64,000 bases of DNA from ZAX-1 sp046533095 (GCA_046533095.1 JAJQRA010000019.1:1-64000), one strand, 5' to 3'; shown: positions 16,947-25,593, counted from the first letter of the stretch. A program made the numbers and translations. Notes: a model not told the origin generated them from the letters alone.

Positions 16947-17105
16947 TTATGCTGTTATCTTATTTATAATAGCACTTCTTGGCTCATAATGCAAGGTGTT
17001 TTTTTCTTTATCACTTATATCTTCACAATTATAATTCAGCATGACGATTATGAGCATTGCGCACATGGTTGCCACCCCTAAGTACCTGATCAATATTTTC
17101 TTCAT
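16947..17105 (-). CDS. Possible 52-residue single-pass membrane peptide
   Basis: A short frame encodes MKKILIRYLGVATMCAMLII-type sequence: a basic start, one hydrophobic segment, then a polar tail (ISDKEKNTLHYEPRS). An extended -10 (TGTGCTATAAT, 17181–17191 on the minus strand) lies upstream. Against it, the ribosome-binding site is poor (GGGCGA) and the rimP promoter lies inside the frame. No family is recognised; treat as tentative. The rest of the 16,817–17,335 gap shows nothing else. Confidence 0.25.
   Translation of the reverse strand: MKKILIRYLGVATMCAMLIIVMLNYNCEDISDKEKNTLHYEPRSAIINKITA
16966..16994 (-). promoter_or_regulatory. Promoter of the rimP–nusA–infB operon
   Basis: TTGCAT (16989–16994), 17-bp spacer, TATTAT (16966–16971) with a TGC extended -10. 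The position fits a start near 16958 ahead of rimP, with no other gene between. Confidence 0.65.
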
Positions 17106-17335
17106 CTTTATCGCCCAATCCGGCTTTTGACCGTTGTTTTTTCACATCAAGTTTTCATGTTCGCTGTATTCGGAATTACCATTATAGCACACGATGAAAT
17201 GTTTTTTTATCTTACTTTTAACCTGAACAAGAAAAAGCAAAAAGAGCCAAAAGAGAACACTTGCCTACCGGTATGTATGCAAAATATTGCAAGCAACTCG
17301 AATACCAAGGTAATGCATTATTATATATTTACAGC

Positions 17336-18223
17336 CTAAACGTCTAGTACTATCTGCTCGTAACCGCCTTTCTCTTTAAATTCATGCAGATAGGAAAAAC
17401 ATGCCTGTGCACCAAACAGCATTTGATGTGCATCACATGCCTTTTTTAATATCTTCATCAGCTCTTTATGATTGGGGCTTAAAAGTTCATAGGAATTCCC
17501 ATACGTTTCGATATAGCGCTTTTTCATGCCCGGAAAATGCTGATCCAACTTTTCATAAAAATATTCCCGATTGCCTTCCCGCAATGTCATCCCTATCGAA
17601 AAGGCCAAAATACCATGGACATTCGCTTCGATGCAATAGGAAAGGATCCCCTCTATATTTTCTACTGTATCATTGATAAACGGTAAAATTGGGCACAGCC
17701 AGACAATGGTTTTAATACCCTCGTCCCTCATTATCTTTAATACCTCTACCCGTTCCTTTGTGGTGCTCACATTTGGCTCAAGAATTTTGCATAAATTTTC
17801 GTCATAGGTCGTGAGGGTCATCTGCACCACGCATTTCGTCTTTTCATTGATTTTCTTTAAAATGTCCAAATCTCGTAAGATCCGATTGGATTTTGTCAAT
17901 ATGGATACCCCGAACCCATAGGCTTTGATCAGCTCTAAGCTCTTTTTGGTATATTGCAGCTGTTCTTCTATCGGTATGTATGGGTCGCACATTGCCCCTG
18001 TGCCTATCATAAATCTTTGTTTTTTCCTTCTCAGCGTGTTTTCAAGAAGCTCTATCGCGTTCTTTTTTACCTCGATATCCTCAAAGTCATGATTCATCTG
18101 ATAGCATCTGCTCCTAGCATCACAGTAAATGCATCCATGTGTACACCCTCTATAAAGATTCATCCCATGTGTGGATGATAGAATTCCTTTTACGATTGTT
18201 TCATGCATTTTATTCTGTTCCAT
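17336..18223 (-). CDS. SPL/Rv2578c-type radical SAM protein
   Basis: The 295-residue protein carries the radical SAM cluster-binding motif C-T-H-G-C-I-Y-C (about residues 27–34) within GMNLYRGCTHGCIYCDARS. Further family motifs are MCDPYIPIEEQ and SILTKSNRILRDLDIL, followed by WLCPILPFINDT. This grouping resembles spore-photoproduct-lyase-like radical SAM proteins, but the C-terminal half lacks features that would identify a spore photoproduct lyase, so the reaction is unknown. It stands alone between a repeat element upstream and a long intergenic stretch downstream. Confidence 0.8.
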   Translation of the reverse strand: MEQNKMHETIVKGILSSTHGMNLYRGCTHGCIYCDARSRCYQMNHDFEDIEVKKNAIELLENTLRRKKQRFMIGTGAMCDPYIPIEEQLQYTKKSLELIKAYGFGVSILTKSNRILRDLDILKKINEKTKCVVQMTLTTYDENLCKILEPNVSTTKERVEVLKIMRDEGIKTIVWLCPILPFINDTVENIEGILSYCIEANVHGILAFSIGMTLREGNREYFYEKLDQHFPGMKKRYIETYGNSYELLSPNHKELMKILKKACDAHQMLFGAQACFSYLHEFKEKGGYEQIVLDV

Positions 18224-18269
18224 CCCCCATATATTGCTTCCATGCGCACAATTGCATTTGGCAATCGGC

Positions 18270-18392
18270 TCTGATATGATGTTCCTATCCTATCGTTTAT
18301 CAGAAGCTGCAACGCAGATTCTGATAAAAAGGCACATTTTTTCGTGCCATGGATCTGATGATAGGAACAGCATTTTGTTCCTATCTTATCAT
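18270..18392. repeat. Solo copy of the three-hairpin intergenic repeat
   Basis: One complete unit and the tail of another: TTTATCAGAAGCTGC…TTCTGATAA, GGCAC…GTGCC, then ATAGGAAC…GTTCCTAT. It matches the tandem array at 49,583–50,027 closely and in the same orientation. It lies between the SleB-like hydrolase gene and the radical SAM gene, both read on the minus strand. The unit's third hairpin here has an 8-bp stem with its own variant sequence. Confidence 0.9.
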
Positions 18393-18433
18393 ATCATAAA
18401 AGTAATCGCCAGCGTAGTCCAAAAGGGATGTTT

Positions 18434-19279
18434 TTAAATTTCGCAAAAGTAGTGGTTGCCTATATGAGCCGATATGTTGGAATTTCTTGGTTTCGTAGAA
18501 AAGTATAGCGTATTCATTGTTGTATGGTTCGTCTTTCCCTCCAGTACATTTGATATTGCAAGGTATTCTTTTTTGGTAGGATCTGCACTTTCTTGCTGTA
18601 GCCATGACGTAAATTGAGTTTTCTGGCTTAAAACGTCATATAGGGAATCTGGATATTCTATAGAACTGATTCTGTTAAGAACTACCTCTACCACTGCCTC
18701 TTGCCCTACTAGGGTTTCGCCTCTTGCCTCTAGCCACACGATATTCGCTAATAACGCCCTTTCTTCCTTGCTTAAATCCATCTTCCATCTATTGCATTCC
18801 TCTATCGGGGTCTGTTCATCGCTTAAATAGGTTGAGTTGATGTATCCTATTTGCCCATCAAGCGATACACTGTACCAGTCCCCTTCTATTCCCGTTACTT
18901 CTACTTTCTGATTCGGATTTAAAACGTCTATGATTTCTGCCTCCATGCTTCCATCCAACCTAAAATTTACTCTTGTCGTCGTATATTTCGTTATTGGTGT
19001 AGCTTCTTCTTTTTTTAGCCCTTCTTTTTTTTCTTGTGCAGACTTTTCCTTCTTCTTTTTTGCATCCTGCTTCTCTTTTTCAATTTCACTCTCTAGTGCC
19101 GGCAGTTTGTAAAGGTCACTGTCTATTCCGGAAAAGATATCCTTATCATTTTCGTTAAAACTTACCGCTATTTCTTGGTAGTTTGCTTCTACATTATCAT
19201 ATCCTTCCTGCCCTATGCGGGGAAGAACGATAGCATTCGTAAATAAGCATAATGTAAAAACCACTAATTTTCTTTTCAT
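18434..19279 (-). CDS. SH3-domain cell-wall hydrolase of the SleB/CwlJ type
   Basis: The 281-residue secreted protein has a signal sequence (KRKLVVFTLCLFTNAIVLP) and a Lys/Glu-rich coiled linker (about 63–95). An SH3 domain covers about 98–155 (TRVNFRLDGSMEAEIIDVL). A C-terminal hydrolase-2 domain (about 170–281) has LLANIVWLEARGET, where Glu184 is the likely catalytic acid, and AVVEVVLNRI. Relatives are lytic enzymes acting on peptidoglycan, often spore cortex. GAGGTG precedes the ATG. Other sporulation genes are not present nearby. Confidence 0.85.
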   Translation of the reverse strand: MKRKLVVFTLCLFTNAIVLPRIGQEGYDNVEANYQEIAVSFNENDKDIFSGIDSDLYKLPALESEIEKEKQDAKKKKEKSAQEKKEGLKKEEATPITKYTTTRVNFRLDGSMEAEIIDVLNPNQKVEVTGIEGDWYSVSLDGQIGYINSTYLSDEQTPIEECNRWKMDLSKEERALLANIVWLEARGETLVGQEAVVEVVLNRISSIEYPDSLYDVLSQKTQFTSWLQQESADPTKKEYLAISNVLEGKTNHTTMNTLYFSTKPRNSNISAHIGNHYFCEI

Positions 19280-19691
19280 AAATCACCTCGTAATTTTATA
19301 TGACAAGCACTTTTGATGTAATGAATCTACTATTTTTTACCTATATTTCTTGTCATAAATTGACGATATCATAGCTTGGCATTGCGACTTATTTCACAAA
19401 TTTTACCATTTCGCTTATACCAATGTATTAAAAGCAAAGGTTTTCGTCCCTTTCGTTTTAATGAATTTGTATTATTATCCCCTTAATTCTTTCTACTAAT
19501 CATAAGTCATCTATTTTTTTATACTGATAGAGCATTCCTTTTTATCTTATCGTTCACCTATTGTAAATTTCAGAATATATTATACAGTGGAAACAATTCG
19601 CTAAATATATCATTAGTAAATGCCTCACGAGAATGGGTACTTATGTTTCTTATGGACTGTAGACTATCAAGAAAGGGTGTGTATAGATATT
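19280..19691. other. Divergent intergenic stretch, no feature recognised
   Basis: An AT-rich gap of about 410 bp between the divergently read hydrolase and DUF4474 genes must hold both promoters. I could not pick a convincing -35/-10 pair for either gene, and there is no hairpin or repeat worth naming. Confidence 0.4.
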
Positions 19692-21167
19692 ATGTCACAA
19701 TTTGCGATTATAATTGGAGCCATTATCTCATTTGCTATTTTGGGATTGCCATTGTTTGGTTTTATCAAATCCCACAGTTTTAAACCTACAGAAAACAAAT
19801 TATTGCAGCAAAAACAATTAAATGCTGATTTAAATTCTGTTGGATTTGCCTATGAAATACAAGGTGATTATTTCTATTCTTTGATGGATTGCTGGCAGAG
19901 GGAAGTAGGGTATTGCAAATTATATGATGAGGGCTGTGCCTTATTTAACATGATTATTGATTGTGAACCGATTACTTTTTTCTATGCAGGGAAAAAATGG
20001 CTGATTGAATTATGGAAAGGACAATATGGCATTACCACCGGAGCTGAAATTGGGATTTACAATACAAGTAGAGAAGATATAGACGATACGCGGTTTCAAG
20101 GCACATTTTACGAAAATATCAGTGACGATGAACGAATCCCCCTTTCTTTTGAATTAAAAAAGAAAGGGAAAGTAATTTTACGCCGCAATGCTCTGCATTG
20201 GTGGCTGACAGGATTTAAGCTTGGCGAATTTTCTTCACCTGATTCCTTAAGTATGGATGCAAAGCTCGTATTCCCAAATCAAGACATGTGCGATGCTTTT
20301 GTAGGCGGTCTAAAAGAAATCGGCTATACAAAAAAAGAGTTTTCAACAAAACGCAATACTGTCATGGTTCATTATACCAAACCACATACACAGCAGGTGC
20401 TGGCTCGCAATAAGGTACAGGAAGCAGTGGTTCAGCAAACAAATAGAAGTAATTGCAACCTCTTTGAAATAGGTACTGCAAAATATAGCGATACCTTAGA
20501 TAAGGTGGAATATATCAAGACTGTCATGCCAGAGCTATATGAATTATTCTTAAAATCGCTCTATGCAAATGGGCTATATGAGGCGTTTGAATGGATACGC
20601 GATATTATTATACCAAGACCACCGGTTCCTCCCGTTCCTCCTGTTCCTCCGATTCCTCCTGTTCCTCCCGTTCCTCCTTGTCCTCCAAAGCCACCTTGTC
20701 CTCCAAAGCCACCTTGCCCTCCAAAGCCACCTTGCCCTCCAAAGCCACCTTGCCCTCCAAAGCCACCTTGCCCTCCAAAGCCACCTTGCCCTTTAAAGCC
20801 ACCTTGCCCTCCTGCACACAGCTCGGAAAATAGTGCCTCAGGAGGCAACAATTCTCCGTTTAACGGTAAGATAAGAAATTCAAATCAGTCTTCTATGCCA
20901 CATAATTATGACAAGTACAAGAACCAAAATGTGAATACAAATTACAGCAACAATTTAGGAAGTCATAATAGTTTCTCGCACAACAATACTTCCCATCAAG
21001 AATCCTATCATGATGCATCTTACAATCATGGATCTAATTCTTATCAAGGAGAAGCTTATAATGCTGAATTCGAAAAGGAAGCATCGTACGACGAAGAGTC
21101 CTTGTCCGATGGCTCTTATACAGATATCACTTTTAGTGAGGATTCACATGTAGATTATGTCCCATGA
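19692..21167 (+). CDS. DUF4474 protein with membrane anchor and PPCPPK repeat tract
   Basis: About 491 residues: an N-terminal membrane segment (FAIIIGAIISFAILGLPLFG) and a DUF4474 domain at about 45–255 (GFAYEIQGDYFYSLMDCWQR, IDCEPITFFYAGKKWLIELW, GQYGITTGAEIGIY). A proline tract at about 310–375 contains PPVPPVPP and seven PPCPPK units. The tail (about 380–491) is rich in Asn, Ser, His, Tyr and acidic residues. The domain's function is unknown. The Cys/Pro tract could be a stiff or disulfide-linked spacer at the cell surface; that is inference. The frame is open to 19620, but I use the ATG at 19692, which directly precedes the anchor. It is the only clear plus-strand gene. Confidence 0.8.
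   Translation: MSQFAIIIGAIISFAILGLPLFGFIKSHSFKPTENKLLQQKQLNADLNSVGFAYEIQGDYFYSLMDCWQREVGYCKLYDEGCALFNMIIDCEPITFFYAGKKWLIELWKGQYGITTGAEIGIYNTSREDIDDTRFQGTFYENISDDERIPLSFELKKKGKVILRRNALHWWLTGFKLGEFSSPDSLSMDAKLVFPNQDMCDAFVGGLKEIGYTKKEFSTKRNTVMVHYTKPHTQQVLARNKVQEAVVQQTNRSNCNLFEIGTAKYSDTLDKVEYIKTVMPELYELFLKSLYANGLYEAFEWIRDIIIPRPPVPPVPPVPPIPPVPPVPPCPPKPPCPPKPPCPPKPPCPPKPPCPPKPPCPPKPPCPLKPPCPPAHSSENSASGGNNSPFNGKIRNSNQSSMPHNYDKYKNQNVNTNYSNNLGSHNSFSHNNTSHQESYHDASYNHGSNSYQGEAYNAEFEKEASYDEESLSDGSYTDITFSEDSHVDYVP
20620..20815 (+). repeat. 18-bp proline/cysteine-coding tandem repeat
   Basis: Short in-phase units encode PPVPPV/I, then about seven nearly identical 18-bp units encode CPPKPP. Units are almost identical at the DNA level (one unit reads CCTTTAAAG for the usual CCTCCAAAG), which suggests recent slippage. 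Confidence 0.85.
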
Positions 21168-21240
21168 ATAGGATTTTAGAAGGAAGCGTCGTCGCAAATT
21201 TATGGGAAAAATAGGCTGGCTTTCCGAAAATAGAAAAATA

Positions 21241-21284
21241 TGCCTTTGCGGAATTTGAACTATAGATCAAATTCCGCAAAGGCA
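21241..21284 (-). terminator. 18-bp-stem terminator after the DUF4317 gene
   Basis: A perfect 18-bp stem (TGCCTTTGCGGAATTTGA / TCAAATTCCGCAAAGGCA, 8-nt loop). On the minus strand it is followed by TATTTTTCTATTTTC, so it fits the DUF4317 gene ending at 21352. It may also stop transcription from the convergent DUF4474 gene. Confidence 0.8.
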
Positions 21285-21351
21285 TACCAGATTTAATTCA
21301 AATCTCAAAAACAACCCAAACCCTTCCATTCCCTAAGCTTTTCGTCCTATC

Positions 21352-22488
21352 TTATGCCTTGTCAATCATTGTCTTCACCGTAACGCCGTTCACCTCTATA
21401 TATTCATCTACCGCAATCACAAGGCATTTTCTGTCATCAATCATTCTTGTTTCGATTAAATCTACCCTATCCGGATTTACTTTGATGATAATATCCGGTG
21501 TTTCTATATTAAACTTCGTTGTGCTTGCAATGTTCGCGGCAAGCAACGAATTATGTCCACCTATTTTATTCTCATACTCTTGATCGATAACTTCTAATTT
21601 CCCCTGCGATACCCCACTATGCTCTAACAATCGCGCTACATCGGGTTTTGATAGGGTAAGCGGCTCTGGATCTTCTTTGTGCTCTACGATCATATCTTGT
21701 AGGTTTTCATGGATATTTCGCATTACTTCATAATGAAATTCTTCCCCAATTGCATCTGCTATCATAGTGTGAAACGATTCCTTTTGCGTATCGGCAGTCA
21801 TCGGAAGTTCACTGCCTAATACCTGTTCTATGAATTCCGGCTGTATCTCTTCCGGCTTTTTGGAATAATATAATACGCTATGTAAATCGGCATTCTGATC
21901 ATGAAGGACCGGGAACAAAAAACCCGTTATGGGTGCTCCTACAATCCAATCCCGCATCCGCTCTTCTATATTATTTTTTTCAAAATTATAGCTTAAGCCG
22001 GCTTTCGATAGTGCAACCGGACAGATACTGCATTGAAGATATTCATAAACGGAATCTGATGCGTCAAACATCTGCATCCCATCCGTTGCTTTTCCCGGGA
22101 TATCATATGCCACATGTATCAAGATGATATAATAATTTTCTGCATAATCATAGGATGCAATGACTCTATCATAAAAGGTTTCCAGCAATTCGTCATTCTG
22201 TAATTTATCATTCCGCAGCTTTAATAAAAATTCCTGCGTTCCACCAGCCTGTTCCTGCTCCAATGGAAAATCCATATTCAACAGATGCTTGCCCAATGTC
22301 CCCGCTAATGTCTGTTTGAAAATCTCAAAATATTTAAACGCCTCTTCTTCCGGCAAAGAATGAAACGCACTTTTAGAACTAAATTTCTTCTGTTTCTCAT
22401 GGTCTACATAGCAGCCACAAATACGCGTAATGGTGCAGTTGTCTGGTGTATATTGTTTTTTAATTTCAAGTACCTCTTTTTTATTCAC
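21352..22488 (-). CDS. DUF4317 family protein
   Basis: The 378-residue protein starts at GTG (NKKEVLEIKKQYTPDNCTI) and matches the DUF4317 family of Clostridia throughout: RICGCYVDHEKQK near the start, YYIILIHVAYDIPGKATD in the middle, CSICPVALSKAGL, then NIASTTKFNIETPDIIIKV and CLVIAVDEYIEVNG at the end. It is cytosolic, with no signal or membrane segment. The function is unknown. A terminator follows. The start overlaps the stop of a short upstream frame (GTGA), suggesting it once followed another gene. Confidence 0.8.
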   Translation of the reverse strand: MNKKEVLEIKKQYTPDNCTITRICGCYVDHEKQKKFSSKSAFHSLPEEEAFKYFEIFKQTLAGTLGKHLLNMDFPLEQEQAGGTQEFLLKLRNDKLQNDELLETFYDRVIASYDYAENYYIILIHVAYDIPGKATDGMQMFDASDSVYEYLQCSICPVALSKAGLSYNFEKNNIEERMRDWIVGAPITGFLFPVLHDQNADLHSVLYYSKKPEEIQPEFIEQVLGSELPMTADTQKESFHTMIADAIGEEFHYEVMRNIHENLQDMIVEHKEDPEPLTLSKPDVARLLEHSGVSQGKLEVIDQEYENKIGGHNSLLAANIASTTKFNIETPDIIIKVNPDRVDLIETRMIDDRKCLVIAVDEYIEVNGVTVKTMIDKA

Positions 22489-22652
22489 GTTTTGTTTTCC
22501 TCTTTTTCTTTGTGATTAGATAGCCTATCAATGTCCTCCAATGCATAATCTGTTGCAATCCTTTTCATTAATGGTATTTCGTAATTTGAATTTATATGTC
22601 TTAAATTGAGTAAGAGACCATCCCTACCTGGTTGGACAGCCTCTTGCGCTAA
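22485..22652 (-). pseudogene. Short frame coupled to the DUF4317 gene, possible gene remnant
   Basis: An open stretch of 55 codons runs from just after a TAG to a TGA that overlaps the GTG of the DUF4317 gene. It reads …AVQPGRDGLLLNLRHINS, then MKRIATDYALEDIDRLSN and a charged tail. There is no ribosome-binding site before the only ATG (22568). Its coupling to the next gene suggests the 3' end of a lost gene. I do not recognise the family. Confidence 0.25.
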
Positions 22653-22690
22653 CTATAATTGTATTTCCTATACGAACCTTCCCCACTTGC

Positions 22691-22762
22691 TACATTGTTG
22701 ACTATCCTTCTAGATACATTGTTGACTATCCTTCTTGCTGCATTGTTAGCTATCCTTCTAGA
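22691..22762. repeat. Three tandem 24-bp repeats across a stop codon
   Basis: Units at 22691–22714, 22715–22738 and 22739–22762 share TRCATTGTTRRCTATCCTTC. The third unit contains the last codons and the TAG stop of the PPOX-like gene (minus strand). The other two are copies of that stop region pushed into the 3' UTR. Confidence 0.85.
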
Positions 22763-23145
22763 ACAACCGGTTCACCTGTAAAAGAATATTCTATCGCTTT
22801 CACGTCGTCGATATAAAATACTTCAAATTTACCATCATTTACGGTATATATAGAAGCAAGATTTGGATTCGCTGCAAGCATCGCTTTTCTAGCCTCATCA
22901 TTATCATCCACCACTGCTTCTGCGGTAATGCGTATCCATCTACCATCCGGTACCATTCCACTGATTTCTATTTTAGGATTATTCAATAACTGTTTGAATA
23001 CATTTTTCTCATTGTTTGTGCAGAAATATACTTTCCCATTAAATTCTGCAGTCGCTCCAAAGGGTCTGACTCTTGGCTGATTGTCTTCCACTGTTGCTAG
23101 ATAATACACCTTGGCTTCATTCAAAAAATCTACTACTTTACTCAT
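22750..23145 (-). CDS. Pyridoxamine 5'-phosphate oxidase-like flavoprotein
   Basis: The 131-residue protein has the split-barrel PPOX fold: KVYYLATVEDNQPRVRPFGA at the start, VYFCTNNEKNVFKQLLNNP in the middle and GRWIRITAEAVVDDN after it. These small proteins bind FMN or F420-like cofactors and reduce or bind varied substrates; the substrate here is unknown. It stands alone with a promoter at 23213–23242. Confidence 0.82.
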   Translation of the reverse strand: MSKVVDFLNEAKVYYLATVEDNQPRVRPFGATAEFNGKVYFCTNNEKNVFKQLLNNPKIEISGMVPDGRWIRITAEAVVDDNDEARKAMLAANPNLASIYTVNDGKFEVFYIDDVKAIEYSFTGEPVVLEG

Positions 23146-23212
23146 CTTACTTATCCTCCTGCTTTTTTCGCTGTCTAAGGTTATTACAAGCTACGCTACG
23201 ATTGCTTGATTT

Positions 23213-23242
23213 ATTATAACATCTTTTCCCATTTTTTATCAA
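23213..23242 (-). promoter_or_regulatory. Promoter of the PPOX-like gene
   Basis: TTGATA (23237–23242) and TATAAT (23213–23218) with an 18-bp spacer, about 70 nt before the ATG. Confidence 0.65.
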
Positions 23243-23314
23243 GATATATTTGGTAGTCTATCATATATGAATAGGGTGACATATGTTTGTCCATCCGTTT
23301 CACCATATTTGAAT

Positions 23315-23362
23315 TAAAAAAGTCACCTACAGTGATTATAAATCATCTGTAAATGACTTCAT
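23315..23362 (-). terminator. Terminator after tRNA-Glu
   Basis: AAGTCATTTACAG pairs with CTGTAGGTGACTT and is followed on the minus strand by a T-run (AAAAAAG on the plus strand). It lies about 40 nt past the tRNA 3' end. Confidence 0.75.
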
Positions 23363-23398
23363 CGGGTTGGGCTGTTCACTATAACAACTAACAGTCAA

Positions 23399-23470
23399 TA
23401 GCTCGTACGGGACTCGAACCCGTGATTCCGCCGTGAGAGGGCGGCGTCTTAACCTCTTGACCAACGAGCC
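23399..23470 (-). tRNA. tRNA-Glu (CTC)
   Basis: The minus strand folds as a tRNA. The acceptor stem is GGCTCGT/ACGAGCT (terminal G-U pair), the D arm contains GGTCAAGAGGTTAAGAC, and the anticodon stem CCGCC/GGCGG encloses loop CTCTCAC with anticodon CTC. The T arm contains GGGTTCGAGTCCC, and the discriminator base is A. The CCA end is not encoded. It has its own promoter and terminator. Confidence 0.95.
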
Positions 23471-23492
23471 TTTTAAAAATGTGGCAATATTT

Positions 23493-23521
23493 ATTATATA
23501 TTTTCCAGTAAAAAATTGCAA
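23493..23521 (-). promoter_or_regulatory. Promoter of the tRNA-Glu gene
   Basis: TTGCAA (23516–23521) and TATAAT (23493–23498) with a 17-bp spacer, about 15 nt before the mature tRNA. Confidence 0.7.
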
Positions 23522-23606
23522 GCTCTTTTTTGCCACTCTTTGCATTTTCTTTTTTACACTCTTTTTTTACACTTTTTCAAACTGCACGTTCTTTGTGTAC
23601 ATAACA

Positions 23607-23636
23607 GTACGATCCACAGTTAGCTGTGAACCGTAC
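23607..23636 (-). terminator. Hairpin after tsf, weak terminator candidate
   Basis: GTACGATCCACAG and CTGTGAACCGTAC pair at 11 of 13 positions with a 4-nt loop, about 80 nt past tsf. There is no clear T-run, so termination efficiency is doubtful. Confidence 0.35.
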
Positions 23637-23717
23637 GATGATGCAACAGCCTCTTCTTGTCCCATATCAATCCAAAGCCATACTGCTCATTTGCACGAAA
23701 GGAGCAAAAAAAATCTA

Positions 23718-24647
23718 TTAGCCTGCAGTGATAGCCGCTACTTCAGCCGCAAAATCTTCTTCTTTCTTCGCGATACCTTCTCCGGTTTCAAAACGAATAA
23801 ATCTAACCACTTTTATATCAGTCCCCACTTCTTTGGAAATCTGTGCTAAATATTGAGAAACTGTTTGTTTTCCATCTTCTGCCTTCACATAAACCTGCTC
23901 TAGCAGACATACTTCCTTTAATTCCTTGCTTAACCGGCCAACAATCATTTTTTCAATAATATTGTCCGGTTTGTCCGGATTTTCATTCTTAGCCTGTGCA
24001 AGCAAGATTTCTTTTTCGTGCTCTTTGTACTCTTCACTTACTTCATCTTGAGAAACATATTTTGGTGAAAGGGCTGCAACCTGCATAGCTAAATTTTTCA
24101 ACGCTTCTTTCACCGTGTCATTCACAACTGCCGTCTGTGCTTCTATTAAAACGCTGATTCTACCACCGCCATGCACATATGGTACGATACAGCCATTGTC
24201 CACCGTCACTTTTTCAAATCTTCTGATTGATAGATTTTCACCAATCACGGCTATTTTATCCGTCAATGCATCTTTCACGGTTTTACTTGTATCTACGTTC
24301 CAATTTTCGCCTAAAAACGTATCTAAATCTGCTGTCATTGTATTGATTGCCTGTTCTGCTACTGCCGCAACAAAATTTTGAAATTCTTCATTTCTTGAAA
24401 CAAAATCTGTCTCAGAATTTACTTCTACGATTGCCGCTACTTTATCTTCTTTTACAATGGCTTTGCAAAGTCCTTCTGCTGCAATTCTCCCTGCCTTTTT
24501 CTCTGCTTTTGCCTGTCCATTTTTCCTTAAATATTCAATTGCATTGTCCATGTCGCCATCGGTTTCATTCAATGCCCTTTTGCAGTCCATCATGCCTGCA
24601 CCAGTCATTTCCCTTAGTTCTTTTACCATAGCTGCTGTAATAGCCAT
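23718..24647 (-). CDS. tsf: Elongation factor Ts
   Basis: The 309-residue protein starts MAITAAMVKELREMTGAGMM and shows the EF-Ts signatures (DCKRALNETDGDMDNAIEYL, VNSETDFVSRNEEF, VQVAA-type core). It recharges EF-Tu by exchanging GDP for GTP. Cotranscribed with rpsB 54 bp upstream, the near-universal arrangement. Confidence 0.96.
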   Translation of the reverse strand: MAITAAMVKELREMTGAGMMDCKRALNETDGDMDNAIEYLRKNGQAKAEKKAGRIAAEGLCKAIVKEDKVAAIVEVNSETDFVSRNEEFQNFVAAVAEQAINTMTADLDTFLGENWNVDTSKTVKDALTDKIAVIGENLSIRRFEKVTVDNGCIVPYVHGGGRISVLIEAQTAVVNDTVKEALKNLAMQVAALSPKYVSQDEVSEEYKEHEKEILLAQAKNENPDKPDNIIEKMIVGRLSKELKEVCLLEQVYVKAEDGKQTVSQYLAQISKEVGTDIKVVRFIRFETGEGIAKKEEDFAAEVAAITAG

Positions 24648-24701
24648 TTTGTATTTCCTCCTATATTGAACGCTTGGTAACGTATTTTCGTTTCACTCAC
24701 C

Positions 24702-25418
24702 CTATTCTACTGCTGCTACAGCATCTATTTCAACATTCCCTTGATTTGCCTCCACAACAGCATCTGCCATTTTGGATACAATTAATTTTACAGCTCTTAT
24801 TGCATCATCATTGCCTGGAATGACGTAATCCAACTCTTCCGGATCACAGTTTGTATCTGCTATTCCAACTAATGGGATTCCTAATGTATGGGCCTCTTGG
24901 ATACAAATCCGTTCTTTTTTCGGATCAACTACAAAAATAGCATCCGGAACACGTTTCATATTCTTGATTCCGCCAAGGTTTCGCTCAAGCTTATCCCATT
25001 CTTTCCTTAAAGCAATGACCTCTTTTTTCGGGAGGACATCAAATGTTCCATCTTCCTCCATCGTTTCAATTGCTTTTAACCTTACGATACGGCTTTGGAT
25101 TGTTTTAAAGTTTGTAAGCATGCCGCCAAGCCATCTTTCGTTTACATAATACATGCCACAACGTTCTGCTTCTGCTTTAATCGCATCTTGTGCCTGTTTC
25201 TTTGTTCCGACAAACAGGATAATTCCACCTTCTGCCGCAATATCAGAAATTGCCTTGTAGGCATCGTCTACTTTACCCACTGATTTCTGTAAATCAATGA
25301 TATAGATCCCATTTCTTTCCGTGTAGATGTATGGAGCCATTTTTGGATTCCATCTTCTTGTCTGATGTCCAAAGTGGACTCCCGCCTCTAATAGTTGCTT
25401 CATTGAAATAACGCCCAT
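24702..25418 (-). CDS. rpsB: 30S ribosomal protein S2
   Basis: The 238-residue protein starts MGVISMKQLLEAGVHFGHQT (S2 signature) and ends in an acidic tail. VDPKKERICIQEAHTLGIPL and DDAIRAVKLIVSKMADAV are typical. The frame is open further upstream, but GGAGG sits right before the ATG at 25418, and the extra codons would lie in the leader. Confidence 0.96.
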   Translation of the reverse strand: MGVISMKQLLEAGVHFGHQTRRWNPKMAPYIYTERNGIYIIDLQKSVGKVDDAYKAISDIAAEGGIILFVGTKKQAQDAIKAEAERCGMYYVNERWLGGMLTNFKTIQSRIVRLKAIETMEEDGTFDVLPKKEVIALRKEWDKLERNLGGIKNMKRVPDAIFVVDPKKERICIQEAHTLGIPLVGIADTNCDPEELDYVIPGNDDAIRAVKLIVSKMADAVVEANQGNVEIDAVAAVE

Positions 25419-25593
25419 TTTATTACCTCCGTTGGTTGAATTCTTCCATATACTTCTTCCTACCCTGCCACTAAGCAGGCAGAGCATACTTTCACACTAA
25501 GCTTTACAACGCCAAGTGCGCAACGTATCTAAGGCTACCTAAAAGGCACCTACCTTACAGTCCGTATATGTGATTTGTTTTTTTACCTCAAAA
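25419..25593 (-). promoter_or_regulatory. Long structured leader of rpsB-tsf
   Basis: About 170 nt lie between the predicted transcription start and rpsB. They contain a small GC-rich hairpin (CTGCC-TGCTTAGT-GGCAG, about 25465–25485) and other short pairings. A leader of this length before an r-protein operon often binds the encoded protein, but I cannot match it to a known S2 leader family. Confidence 0.4.

Noticed and set aside
17142..17146. GTG-initiated 37-codon hydrophilic frame (KKQRSKAGLGDKDEENIDQV) overlapping the possible membrane peptide
   Set aside because: No ribosome-binding site before the GTG and no recognised family; noted only because it overlaps the other small frame.
23336..23545. 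Minus-strand frame of 69 codons
   Set aside because: It runs through the tRNA-Glu gene and its promoter; the basic stretch is the translated tRNA sequence.
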